Assembly: GCA_019243675.1 (NCBI GenBank)
Contig: JAFATZ010000411.1
Coordinates: 1 to 33,350, forward strand
From: Ktedonobacteraceae bacterium
GTDB taxonomy: Bacteria; Chloroflexota; Ktedonobacteria; Ktedonobacterales; Ktedonobacteraceae
Direction of reading: 5' to 3'
DNA length: 33,350 nucleotides
Shown piece by piece: positions 14,835 through 22,597 of the stretch. A program made the translations under genes and the position numbers. The notes below the pieces were generated by a model. It had not been told where the DNA came from. It saw only the letters and a list, made by a program, of their open reading frames with translations, and made no database searches. Positions within the stretch are counted from its first letter, which is position 1. The number at the start of each line of letters is the position of its first letter.

Positions 14835-16628
14835 TTATGCGGTAGTTACTACATAGGAGGTAAATGTTGCAGTAGTACCGCTCGCTAGAAGCATGCGTAG
14901 ACCACAATAGCCCGATTGCCAAGTAGTATCCGTGGTAGTAATCATCCAGTTCGTCGGTTCGGGGCTACTCGTAGCCCACACTTTTGCAGATAAAGTTGAA
15001 CCAACGATGTGGAAGCGCAAACTATAGTTGGTCCCCGCCTTAGCTGAGAAAGGAGTGGTCGCCAGGATAGTGCCGGTCCCTTTCACCTTCTTTTGTACGA
15101 CGAGGCTTGTACCATCAATGTAAGCTTTGTACCAGTTGTTGCCATCGGTCCAGCGTAGCACGGAGCCAATGTTACTATTTTGAAATTTACTCGTTGAACC
15201 ACTAAATAGGACATCGGCGTTGGTTGCTGCAGGACCAAGCACAGCACTGTAATTGTTTCCATTGCCGCTTACTTGTCCTGCACTTGAGGAAATTGAGAAT
15301 ACCTTCGCTGCGTTTGCATCCCCACCCCAGGTTGTGCCATTAGAAGCCTTTCCCCACAAGCTCTGATTGGGGCGAATAAAGCTATCTTGCGCTATTACAC
15401 TCGTAGACGAGGGTGGAGTAGTAGGTGTTGGCGAAGGTGAAGTCGTCGTGGTAGCTGTTGGCGTAGATGAAGAGGCACTTGTAGGTGTAGCAGAGGGAGC
15501 ACTCGTTGCCGTTGGCGAGGTAGAAGAGGTTGCTTGTGTCGCCAGAGCAAGCTTATTGACGAACTCTTCATCGAACCAGATGCGATTCTGTGCATCGACA
15601 TTCAAGCCATCATGAGGATGGGCGTTCTGGGTAGGTGTGTTGTACAGGGAGAAGCCGCCCTTGCCACTGATAGGCAAGGAGCCAAAGGTACTCTGCAAGG
15701 AGTCGTCGAACCAGATTTGCCCCTTGCCATCAACAGTGATACCCGAAGCGTGGGAGCCGCATGTACTACATGATGCCTTGTAGGCATATTCTGTGACACC
15801 ATTATTTGTGCCAGGGACGGCGGAGCTGACTTTCAACTCACCGATCATGCCAACCCAGCCTTCAGTCCACCACATATTGCCGTTGCCATCGACGGTTATC
15901 AAGTGAGGAGTGAGACCCGATGTAGAGCCATTGCGAATCTTGTACTCCAACAAGTTGCCCTGCGTCGTATACTCACCAATAAGAGCTACTGATGAATTAT
16001 TTTCCGTGAACCAGACATTATCAGATTTGTCAATGGCGATACCATAGGGCTGACTGGAACCGGAAGGAGTAGCAATCTCATTAAAGGTCTGATTGCTTGG
16101 GTCGAAGTAGCCGATCTTGTTACTATAATGTTCAGTGAACCAGATAAGACCTTTTGAGTCGATAGCCACATCCCAGGGGCCTACACCAGAGCTTGAGAGC
16201 GTCCACTCCTGAAACGATTGGCTGTTGGGATCAAACATACCAAGAGCATCTGCCATAGGCATAGGAAACCACAATTGGCCCTGTTTATCGAAAGCCAAGA
16301 AGAGAGGTTGTGCATAGCCCGAAGGCAGCGAGTACGTACCCACCCAGCTTTTGGAGCTAGGATCAAAGACAGCCAGCTTACCTGGGCCAGTACTAGCACT
16401 ACACTGCGGCGAGGGATCGCAGCCAGGCAGCGCTACCCACACGCGCCCCTTACTATCAAAAGCGGTCCCCCACGGATTAGAGCCACCAGGGGTGTAAGTA
16501 TCCGCCGAGCTCACAGTACTTGTGGCATAGGTCGTTTGCACGTCGTGGTGAAAGATGTTGAAGGCGAGCATGGCGCTGGCAACGAAGAGCACCAGCCCCA
16601 CACTGTGTATTACTCGTCTAAGAAGCAT
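14835..16628 (-). CDS. Secreted beta-propeller protein (virginiamycin-B-lyase-like) with C-terminal jelly-roll-like domain
   Basis: A 597-aa exported protein. Residues 1-30 are a signal peptide or anchor (MLLRRVIHSVGLVLFVASAML). Residues 45-365 form repeats of a propeller with the pattern GIxxDxxGxxWFTE, resembling the Vgb/streptogramin lyase and SMP-30/NHL group. Examples are DVAIDSKGLIWFTEHYSNKIGYFDP and GITVDGKGQIWFDDS. The lyase catalytic residues cannot be confirmed by eye, so enzymatic activity is uncertain. A Ser/Thr/Pro/Ala linker of about 45 residues follows. The last 190 residues resemble a concanavalin-like glycan-binding module with evenly spaced Trp and Gly. A 22-bp terminator lies downstream. 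The start ATG has AAGCATG context and a weak ribosome site. Confidence 0.85.
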   Translation of the reverse strand: MLLRRVIHSVGLVLFVASAMLAFNIFHHDVQTTYATSTVSSADTYTPGGSNPWGTAFDSKGRVWVALPGCDPSPQCSASTGPGKLAVFDPSSKSWVGTYSLPSGYAQPLFLAFDKQGQLWFPMPMADALGMFDPNSQSFQEWTLSSSGVGPWDVAIDSKGLIWFTEHYSNKIGYFDPSNQTFNEIATPSGSSQPYGIAIDKSDNVWFTENNSSVALIGEYTTQGNLLEYKIRNGSTSGLTPHLITVDGNGNMWWTEGWVGMIGELKVSSAVPGTNNGVTEYAYKASCSTCGSHASGITVDGKGQIWFDDSLQSTFGSLPISGKGGFSLYNTPTQNAHPHDGLNVDAQNRIWFDEEFVNKLALATQATSSTSPTATSAPSATPTSASSSTPTATTTTSPSPTPTTPPSSTSVIAQDSFIRPNQSLWGKASNGTTWGGDANAAKVFSISSSAGQVSGNGNNYSAVLGPAATNADVLFSGSTSKFQNSNIGSVLRWTDGNNWYKAYIDGTSLVVQKKVKGTGTILATTPFSAKAGTNYSLRFHIVGSTLSAKVWATSSPEPTNWMITTTDTTWQSGYCGLRMLLASGTTATFTSYVVTTA

Positions 16629-16862
16629 GCTTAAAAAACCTTCCTACAAACAAAATCTTCCTTATAGCCTTATTTATATATTACGAACTACATTATCCCG
16701 CTTCTGGAAGAAAAGCGAAAGATACAATAGTATCGAAAATATGAGCCTCTTGGATAAGAAACAAGTCTAAAAAATTTCCACAACTTGGAAAAAATTTGTA
16801 CCATGAACACCTCCTCTACCATACCAAAACCTTCAAATCACGCTCAAAAATTGCTTACCTCT

Positions 16863-16892
16863 TGCCAATCACACATTGGCACGATTCTTGCA
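16863..16892 (+). promoter_or_regulatory. Inverted repeat overlapping a -24/-12 (sigma-54-like) promoter sequence
   Basis: TGCCAAT (16863-16869) and ATTGGCA (16875-16881) form a perfect repeat with a 5-nt spacer. The right half continues as TTGGCACG-ATTC-TTGCA (16876-16892), with GG and GC separated by exactly 10 bp, which matches the sigma-54 consensus. It is about 120 bp upstream of the sigma-factor gene. Whether the host has RpoN cannot be known from this window. The rest of 16629-17013 holds AT-rich sequence with a TTTCCA/TGGAAA repeat and no gene. Confidence 0.45.
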
Positions 16893-17013
16893 CCAACCCA
16901 TACATAGGGGGCAAGAACCCAAAAAAATCTTCGGGTTACTACGCCTGTGACGGATGGAAGGGGAGTGTAGGAGAACACAGGCATCCCCCTTATAGATCGG
17001 AGAAATAGACACT

Positions 17014-17874
17014 ATGCCAAGAAAATGGCAGCACAAAGATGCTGATTATCAGCGGTGCAACTATGAAGTCGAAGTAGACACTGGCTTTCAACACTATCTA
17101 AGGGAAATCGGGCGCTACGCACTTTTAACACCCGAGCAAGAGCTAGAGACAGCGCGCCGTATTGCCAACGGAGATGCTCAGGCACAGCAAGACCTGGTAG
17201 AGGCGAATCTGCGTCTGGTCGTCAAACTTGCCAAAGGGTACAAAGGCAAGGGCGTCTCTCTAGCGGATTTAGTGCAAGAGGGAAACCTTGGCCTGATGCA
17301 CGCTGCCTGGAAATTCGATCCCCAGCGGGGCCTACGCTTTAGCACCTACGCCGTGTGGTGGATTCGTCAAGCGCTCAATCGCGCAGTAGCAGCACAGGGC
17401 GGCAGCATTCCTCTTCCAGCCTATGTTATGGACGCGATCCACAAAATGCGCCGCGTGACGCAGCAAATCCACCAGCAATTGGAACGAGAGCCACTACTAG
17501 AGGAAATCGCCCAGGTGCTCAATGTCAGCAAAGAGCGCGTCATTGAATTGCAGGCTATGGCCGAAAATCCTGTTTCTCTTGATGCGCCCCTCGTCGATGA
17601 CGAAGAGCAGTACCTAGTCGATACCTTAGAAGACACCCGTCTCAATGGCTCTACTCACGTAGTCACGCACCCCATCTTGCACGAAAAACTCTCACACGCG
17701 CTAGCCGTACTTGAACAGCGAGAGCGCCAAATAATCGAACTGCGCTACGGCCTTCACGACGGCTCTGCTCACACCTTAGAGGAGTTGGGCACTCACTTTC
17801 ACCTCTCATCAGAGCGCATTCGCCAAATAGAAGCCAAAGCGCTACAAACCCTACGACACTACCTAGGAACATGA
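17014..17874 (+). CDS. Sigma-70 family RNA polymerase sigma factor (group 2, SigA-like)
   Basis: A 286-aa sigma factor without a long region 1.1. Region 1.2 is FQHYLREIGRYALLTPEQELETARRI. Region 2 runs through VEANLRLVVKLAKGYKGKGVSLADLVQEGNLGLMHAAWKFDPQRGLRFSTYAVWWIRQAL, holding the core-binding and -10 recognition helices. Region 3 follows (AVAAQGGSIPLPAYV ... QVLNVSKERV). Region 4 ends in LSSERIRQIEAKALQTLRHYLG, the -35-binding helix-turn-helix. It lies directly upstream of the lanthipeptide genes on the same strand but is separated by 570 bp, so a regulatory link is only suggested by position. GGAG is about 11 nt before the ATG. Confidence 0.93.
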   Translation: MPRKWQHKDADYQRCNYEVEVDTGFQHYLREIGRYALLTPEQELETARRIANGDAQAQQDLVEANLRLVVKLAKGYKGKGVSLADLVQEGNLGLMHAAWKFDPQRGLRFSTYAVWWIRQALNRAVAAQGGSIPLPAYVMDAIHKMRRVTQQIHQQLEREPLLEEIAQVLNVSKERVIELQAMAENPVSLDAPLVDDEEQYLVDTLEDTRLNGSTHVVTHPILHEKLSHALAVLEQRERQIIELRYGLHDGSAHTLEELGTHFHLSSERIRQIEAKALQTLRHYLGT

Positions 17875-17908
17875 TCTATCATGTCCTACTCCATAGGGTA
17901 GGAATGCC

Positions 17909-17953
17909 GGACAGTATGTATGATGTGTCTATGGCATTGTACATACTGTTCCA
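17909..17953. repeat. Inverted repeat downstream of the sigma-factor gene
   Basis: GGACAGTATGTA (17909-17920) pairs with TACATACTGTTCC (17941-17953) with one bulged base around a 20-nt loop. A smaller hairpin (TCCTAC/GTAGGA, 17884-17903) precedes it. No T tract follows. The pair could be a factor-binding region or a weak stop just before the lanA promoters. Confidence 0.5.
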
Positions 17954-17975
17954 CAAAATAAATACAACACACTAT

Positions 17976-18004
17976 TGACATTTTGTAGTTGCTGTGTTAT
18001 AGTA
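17976..18004 (+). promoter_or_regulatory. First tandem promoter of the lanthipeptide cluster (P1)
   Basis: TTGACA (17976-17981), a 17-bp spacer and TATAGT (17999-18004). Its hexamers and spacing are identical to the second promoter 134 bp downstream. Transcription would start near 18011, giving a leader of about 430 nt before lanA1. Confidence 0.75.
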
Positions 18005-18109
18005 GTGACGTGCTACAAGGTATATGAACTACATAACAATGTGGACATATCAATATGATTTGACATGACAATGTAGTGACTAAATTGTTACATAAAGTAG
18101 CAAAAACGC

Positions 18110-18138
18110 TTGACAAAGTATAGATTATATGTTATAGT
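18110..18138 (+). promoter_or_regulatory. Second tandem promoter of the lanthipeptide cluster (P2)
   Basis: TTGACA (18110-18115), a 17-bp spacer and TATAGT (18133-18138). Initiation near 18145 leaves a leader of about 300 nt. The leader holds a 12-bp palindrome GCAGCATGCTGC (18281-18292), a T-rich run (18356-18380) and a hairpin close to the ribosome site. Confidence 0.8.
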
Positions 18139-18380
18139 TCCTACCTGTGAAGGTTTTGCAATTAGCCCTCTGGTTCTAGCGGACACGAGCGTCTTGCAAG
18201 CAAGAGCGTTTCGCAGTCATGGCTGAATTGTCAAAACTGACACGAACCCTACAACGTATAAGTTCTCGTACATCGTTATAGCAGCATGCTGCCTAACAAC
18301 ATGTCGTCATGATGATGTATCAAGTGTGCTTGTAGCATTTAGCGACCTGTTTATTGTGTTTTTTAGTTTTTTTATTTCTG

Positions 18381-18406
18381 TACGATGGGTGATTTGTGCC
18401 ATCGTA
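18381..18406 (+). promoter_or_regulatory. Hairpin in the lanA1 leader
   Basis: TACGATGG (18381-18388) pairs with CCATCGTA (18399-18406) around a 10-nt loop. It follows a T-rich stretch and lies about 25 nt before the AAAGGAAAG ribosome site, so it may protect the 5' part of the message or tune translation. No other gene was found between 17875 and 18444. Confidence 0.45.
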
Positions 18407-18444
18407 GAGAAAACTGTAACAAAAAAGAAAAGGAAAGTTTGACA

Positions 18445-18729
18445 ATGAATTTCAACATCGAACGCGCATGGAAAGACGAAGTGTACTTCAACAGTTTGAG
18501 TGACGAGGAGCGCGCTCTGCTCCCAGAGTGCCCAGTCGGGGCCGTTGATCTGGATGGCGATGACATGGACCTCGTCCATGGCGCTTTCTCGCTCGTGTGC
18601 TCGAATGGTTGTATCAACTCCTTCAGCGGTGGCGGTTGCAACTCTAACAATGGGGCTTGCAACATCACTCAGGCTGCGGTTTGCGTCCAGTCTGTTGCTA
18701 TCGTTTGCGCCTCTAATGGTAACTGCTAG
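18445..18729 (+). CDS. lanA1: Class II lanthipeptide precursor LanA1 (mersacidin-type leader)
   Basis: A 94-aa precursor. Residues 1-46 are the leader (IERAWKDEVYFNSLSDEERA, LLPECPVGAVDLDGDDMD, LVHG), which follows the AWKDxxYxxSLSxEExxxLPxNPxG pattern of mersacidin-type leaders, with Cys in place of Asn at 29. Cleavage by the C39 protease is expected after His-Gly or after Gly-Ala (45-47). The 48-residue core, from Ala47, has seven Cys and eight Ser/Thr. Each Cys has a Ser/Thr two to four residues before it (SLVC, SNGC, SGGGC, SNNGAC, TQAAVC, SVAIVC, SNGNC), predicting seven small, non-overlapping lanthionine rings. The core has no charged residue, unlike most cationic lantibiotics. ATG 18445 has AAAGGAAAG about 8 nt upstream. 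Confidence 0.93.
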   Translation: MNFNIERAWKDEVYFNSLSDEERALLPECPVGAVDLDGDDMDLVHGAFSLVCSNGCINSFSGGGCNSNNGACNITQAAVCVQSVAIVCASNGNC

Positions 18730-18747
18730 TAGCATAGTCATGTAGCT

Positions 18748-18784
18748 TGTAGAAGGCAACCACTGTTGCCTTCTACAGTCTTTT
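18748..18784 (+). terminator. Hairpin with T-rich tail between lanA1 and lanA2
   Basis: TGTAGAAGGCAAC (18748-18760) and GTTGCCTTCTACA (18765-18777) form a perfect 13-bp stem with a 4-nt loop, followed by GTCTTTT. It looks like a leaky intrinsic terminator that would favour lanA1 message over downstream genes. No promoter is visible between here and lanA2. Confidence 0.75.
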
Positions 18785-18805
18785 CAAAGAAAAGGAAAAA
18801 TTGAG

Positions 18806-19096
18806 ATGAATTTCAACATCGAGCGTGCCTGGAAAGACGAAGTGTACTTCAATAGTTTGAGCGAGGAGGAGCGCGCTCTGCTCCCAGAGTGCCCAGTCGG
18901 GGCCGTTGACCTGGATGGCGATGACATGGACCTCGTTCATGGTACTACTCCTTTCTCACGATTTTGCTCGAATGGTTGCCTCAACTCTTTCAGCGGTGGC
19001 GGTTGCAACTCTAATAATGGTTCTTGCAACATCAGTAATGCTGTGATTTGTGCTCAGTCTTTTGCTCTTGTTTGCATCTCTAATGGTAATTGTTAG
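18806..19096 (+). CDS. lanA2: Class II lanthipeptide precursor LanA2
   Basis: A 96-aa precursor, paralogue of LanA1. Its 46-residue leader differs from that of LanA1 only at residue 20 (Glu for Asp). The core begins TTPFSRFC and is two residues longer. It keeps all seven Cys and a Ser before each at the same spacing (SRFC, SNGC, SGGGC, SNNGSC, SNAVIC, SFALVC, SNGNC). From Phe-Ser onward 35 of 47 core residues match LanA1, and the changes avoid ring positions apart from a Thr/Ser swap. The site after Gly46 is Gly-Thr rather than Gly-Ala. AAAGGAAAAA precedes the ATG. The stop codon lies in the 5' arm of a 13-bp hairpin. Confidence 0.93.
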   Translation: MNFNIERAWKDEVYFNSLSEEERALLPECPVGAVDLDGDDMDLVHGTTPFSRFCSNGCLNSFSGGGCNSNNGSCNISNAVICAQSFALVCISNGNC

Positions 19097-19123
19097 GAGG
19101 ATAGCAGTAGTGCTATCCTCCTA
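19094..19123 (+). other. 13-bp hairpin at the lanA2 stop codon
   Basis: TAGGAGGATAGCA (19094-19106) and TGCTATCCTCCTA (19111-19123) pair perfectly around GTAG. The first three bases are the lanA2 stop. No T tract follows, so the hairpin more likely blocks 3' exonucleases or attenuates lanM expression than stops transcription cleanly. Confidence 0.7.
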
Positions 19124-19159
19124 TCGCAAGACGAGCAAACATCATTGCTTTCCATAAAT

Positions 19160-19189
19160 CGATAAGGATGTCCACAGGCATCCTCATCG
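19160..19189 (+). other. Second hairpin between lanA2 and lanM
   Basis: CGATAAGGATG (19160-19170) pairs with CATCCTCATCG (19179-19189) with one A-C mismatch and an 8-nt loop. With the hairpin at 19094 it places two structures in the 196-nt lanA2-lanM gap, where no other gene or clear promoter is visible. Confidence 0.55.
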
Positions 19190-19292
19190 GTCTGATATAA
19201 CATTGACAGGGATCATCTAAATTTCTCTACTACTACGTCTATATAACTGTATCTGACAATAATGAGGCAAAGGAAGGTGAAGATTTTCTAAA

Positions 19293-22200
19293 ATGGAAGA
19301 GACGCTATCAATGCCGTACAAGAACACACGACAGCGTTGGCAAGATGCTGCCTGGAGTCAAGCGATAACTTTGACTGAGCGCATAGCCTCGCTCCCTAGA
19401 AACACAGGTGAGCAATCTGCCGCTCCTTTGCCCAACTTAGAAAGAGCACAGCAACGACTTCATTTGTGGAAAGAACTGCCGAGCTTCAAGAGCGGGACGC
19501 TCTTCTCTGAGCGTCTAGCCTCAGATGGTCTAACCGAGGAGGAGTTGGTGAGTCTGCTCGGCGAATCGGCAGAAGCACTTCAGGCTCGTCTAGCTGTGCC
19601 TGCTGAGTGGCTGACGGAACTGGCCAGCGCTTTTGACGGTCAGCAGGCAGATCAAGAGATCACATTGCCGTTACAAGAAACAGGGATAGATGCGCCTGCC
19701 GTAGCTTTACTGAACGTTGTCAAACCGTTGCTCAAGCACGGGGTGACGCGTCTTCAGATTGGCATTGGCGAATTGAGGCAACACTATGCTTACTTGCCCT
19801 TTGATCCTGAGGCCATTCTTCCCTCTCTGTTTGCCCATCTGCCAACGCAGCTTCTGCCTGAACTCAACAAAACTGTCTTGCTAGAACTGCATCTTGCACG
19901 GCTGCAAGGACGCTTGCAGGGGGAGACCCCGGAAGAGCGTTTTCGTAGCTTCTTGCAGGATCTCGGTCAATCTGAGCGTCTGCTATCTCTCTTGTCCGAG
20001 TATCCTGTCCTGGCTCGCCAACTCGTCGAGACTATTGAGCGCTGGCTCACTTGTAACCTAGAATTGCTAGAGCGCTTATGTGCTGATTGGGAGCAGATCT
20101 GTGACACCTTTACACCTGCTAAGGAGCCGGGAGCTCTTGTAGCAATCCATGCAGGGGTGGGGGATACGCATCGAGGCGGACATAGTGTCGCGATTCTCAG
20201 ATGGAGTTCCGATTTCCAACTGGTCTACAAACCCAGAGACTTGTCGGTTGAGCAGCATTTTCAAGATCTGCTTACTTGGTTAAATGCTTGCGGTCAGGAG
20301 CCCCCATTGCGCACCTTGCGTATCCTCAACAGGGGCGTTTATGGGTGGGTAGAGTTTGTGCAGGCACATCCTTGTGCTTCACAAGAAGAGGTTGAGCGCT
20401 TCTACCAGCGGCAGGGAGCCTACCTGGCCTTACTATATGCCCTGGAGGCTACGGATTTCCATAACGAGAACTTGATTGCCTCAGGCGAGCATCCCATGTT
20501 GATCGACCTAGAAAGCCTGATGCAGCCACGCCCTCAGCCATATGGCACACTAGATGTCGGCACTCAAACCATCGGGCAGTCTGTCTTACGTATTGGGCTA
20601 CTACCACAACGCCTCTGGTCTAACGCGCAGGCGGAAGGTGTTGAATTGAGCGCATTAGGCGGTCATGCAGGGCAGCTTACACCTACGCCTGTTCCCCAGT
20701 GGACAGACAGAGGAACAGACCAGATGCGGCTTATCCGTGAGCGCGTTGAGCTTCCACCGAACAACCATCGACCTACACTGCACGGTCAGGACATCGATAC
20801 GTTGGGGTATAGTGAGCACATTCTCAACGGCTTTGCAGCGACCTACCAACGACTACTCCAGCATCGGGGTGAGTTGCTGACAGAGGTGGTACCGCGTTTT
20901 GCCCAAGACCAAGTGCGTTGCTTGCTTCGTCCAACGCGCGACTATGCGCTCTTGTTGAGGGAGAGTTTTCATCCCGTCATGTTACAAGATGCCCTTGACC
21001 GTGACCGTTTCTTTGACCGCCTATGGACGCCAGTCGAACACCAGCCGTCGTTGTCTAGATTGATTGCGGCAGAGCGGAAGGACTTGCTTTGTGGAGACAT
21101 TCCGCTGTTTACAAGTTGTCCAGGCTGCTGTGACCTCTTCACAAGTCGTGGGGAAACAATTCCCGCGTTCTTCGACGAACCGAGCCTGAACTCAGTCAAG
21201 AAACGTATTCAACAGCTTGATGAGCGAGACCTGGAGAGACAAATGTGGGTGATCCGGGCCTCCTTTACCAGTCTGTCACTGGGCACGGACAGACCAAAGC
21301 GAAGCACATTACACCTGCACCCATCAACCGCTACCGTCACCACTGAGCGCCTGTTCGCCGCCGCGCAGGCAGTGGGAGATCACTTGGACGAGTTGGCGCT
21401 GCATCATGACGACGCAGTCGGTTGGCTGGGCGTGATTCCAGTGAGCCAGCGTGAGTGGCACTTGCTTCCGGCTGGCCTTGATTTGTACAACGGGATACCA
21501 GGGATAGCTCTCTTCTTGGCCTATCTGGGTCTGCTTACCGACCAAGAGCGCTATAGTGTATTAGCTAGGTCCGCGCTAACAACCATTCGCTCACAGGTGG
21601 AGGAGGGAAGAAAGCTTTCCTGGTTTGGTGGCATTAGCCCTTTTGAAGGGGTAGCAGCCGTGGTCTATCTCCTCTCACACCTGGGCACTCTGTGGAATGA
21701 TCCGAGCATGTACACGGAAGCCGAGGAGATCGTGCAGTTGTTTCCCGACATGATCGCCAAAGATGAGACCTATGATCTAATTGGAGGATCGGCTGGTTGC
21801 ATCGCAGCCTTGCTCAGTCTGTATAGCGTGGCTCCATCTGAACAGACACTAGCCAGAGCCATCCAATGTGGAGATCGCCTCATTGCTGGTGCACAGCCAA
21901 TGAAGACAGGTATTGGCTGGAAGACAAAGCAACAGGAAATTCCCCTGACCGGATTAGGGCATGGCAACGCGGGTATCGCCTTGAATTTGCTGCGTCTGTT
22001 TACCCTCACTAAAGAAGAGCGTTTCCGTGAAACGGCTTGCGCGGCCATAGCATATGAGCGTAACCTCTTTTCATCCAAAGTACAAAACTGGCCTGACTTA
22101 CGCGACTTAAGCAATCTTGTGCGGTCACGAAAGACAAACGACACATCAAAAAAGCCGCAAGGACCGTCCTACATGGTAGCGTGGTGTCACGGTGCTCCTG

Positions 22201-22583
22201 GCATTGGCCTAGCCCGTCTGGAGTCACGCAAGTATATAGATGATGCGGCTATGGAAGCAGAGATAGCCGCTGCTGTGAGCACAACGTTGAGTTCAGGGTT
22301 TGGTATGAACCATAGTTTGTGTCATGGAGATTTGGGCAATCTAGAGTTGTTGCAGATAGCAGCAGCGGAGCAGCACATGCGTCCTGAGCAGAATGAGCAG
22401 ATCGAATGCATCATTCCTATGCTGCTAGACAGTGTTGAGAGGCAGGGCTGGGTGAGTGGGGTTCCCCAGGGGGTGGAAACGCCAGGACTGATGCTTGGGC
22501 TGGCTGGAACTGGTTATGCCTGGCTCAGGTTGGCCGCTCCGGAGCGTGTGCCATCGGTGCTGTTGCTGGCACCACCCTATTGA
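19293..22583 (+). CDS. lanM: Class II lanthipeptide synthetase LanM
   Basis: A full-length 1096-aa bifunctional enzyme that dehydrates Ser/Thr and cyclises them with Cys in the core peptides. The N-terminal dehydratase (DUF4135, about 190-640) has the GVGDTHRGGHSV loop, Lys313 in VYKPRD, D388-x-H390-x2-N393 in TDFHNEN, Asp405 in LIDLES, then LRPTRDY and IRASF, matching the catalytic positions of CylM. The C-terminal LanC-like cyclase (about 720-1090) has GLGHGNAGIA and the zinc ligands Cys965 (WCHG), Cys1010 and His1011 (LCHG), with the same spacing as in NisC. Both activities should be intact. ATG 19293 follows AAGGAAGG at some distance; ATG 19311 with GAAGAG 9 nt upstream is an alternative. 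The stop codon is 14 nt before the next start. Confidence 0.97.
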   Translation: MEETLSMPYKNTRQRWQDAAWSQAITLTERIASLPRNTGEQSAAPLPNLERAQQRLHLWKELPSFKSGTLFSERLASDGLTEEELVSLLGESAEALQARLAVPAEWLTELASAFDGQQADQEITLPLQETGIDAPAVALLNVVKPLLKHGVTRLQIGIGELRQHYAYLPFDPEAILPSLFAHLPTQLLPELNKTVLLELHLARLQGRLQGETPEERFRSFLQDLGQSERLLSLLSEYPVLARQLVETIERWLTCNLELLERLCADWEQICDTFTPAKEPGALVAIHAGVGDTHRGGHSVAILRWSSDFQLVYKPRDLSVEQHFQDLLTWLNACGQEPPLRTLRILNRGVYGWVEFVQAHPCASQEEVERFYQRQGAYLALLYALEATDFHNENLIASGEHPMLIDLESLMQPRPQPYGTLDVGTQTIGQSVLRIGLLPQRLWSNAQAEGVELSALGGHAGQLTPTPVPQWTDRGTDQMRLIRERVELPPNNHRPTLHGQDIDTLGYSEHILNGFAATYQRLLQHRGELLTEVVPRFAQDQVRCLLRPTRDYALLLRESFHPVMLQDALDRDRFFDRLWTPVEHQPSLSRLIAAERKDLLCGDIPLFTSCPGCCDLFTSRGETIPAFFDEPSLNSVKKRIQQLDERDLERQMWVIRASFTSLSLGTDRPKRSTLHLHPSTATVTTERLFAAAQAVGDHLDELALHHDDAVGWLGVIPVSQREWHLLPAGLDLYNGIPGIALFLAYLGLLTDQERYSVLARSALTTIRSQVEEGRKLSWFGGISPFEGVAAVVYLLSHLGTLWNDPSMYTEAEEIVQLFPDMIAKDETYDLIGGSAGCIAALLSLYSVAPSEQTLARAIQCGDRLIAGAQPMKTGIGWKTKQQEIPLTGLGHGNAGIALNLLRLFTLTKEERFRETACAAIAYERNLFSSKVQNWPDLRDLSNLVRSRKTNDTSKKPQGPSYMVAWCHGAPGIGLARLESRKYIDDAAMEAEIAAAVSTTLSSGFGMNHSLCHGDLGNLELLQIAAAEQHMRPEQNEQIECIIPMLLDSVERQGWVSGVPQGVETPGLMLGLAGTGYAWLRLAAPERVPSVLLLAPPY

Positions 22584-22597
22584 TGGCAGGAGAATTT

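Noticed and set aside
15367-15615. Plus-strand reading frame rich in Val and Gly across 15367-15615
   Set aside because: It is the antisense of the Ser/Thr/Pro linker codons of the propeller protein, with no ribosome site or family resemblance.
18307-18759. 150-aa minus-strand reading frame over lanA1
   Set aside because: It runs antisense to the precursor and promoter leader, has low-complexity composition and no start signals; it is a shadow of lanA1.
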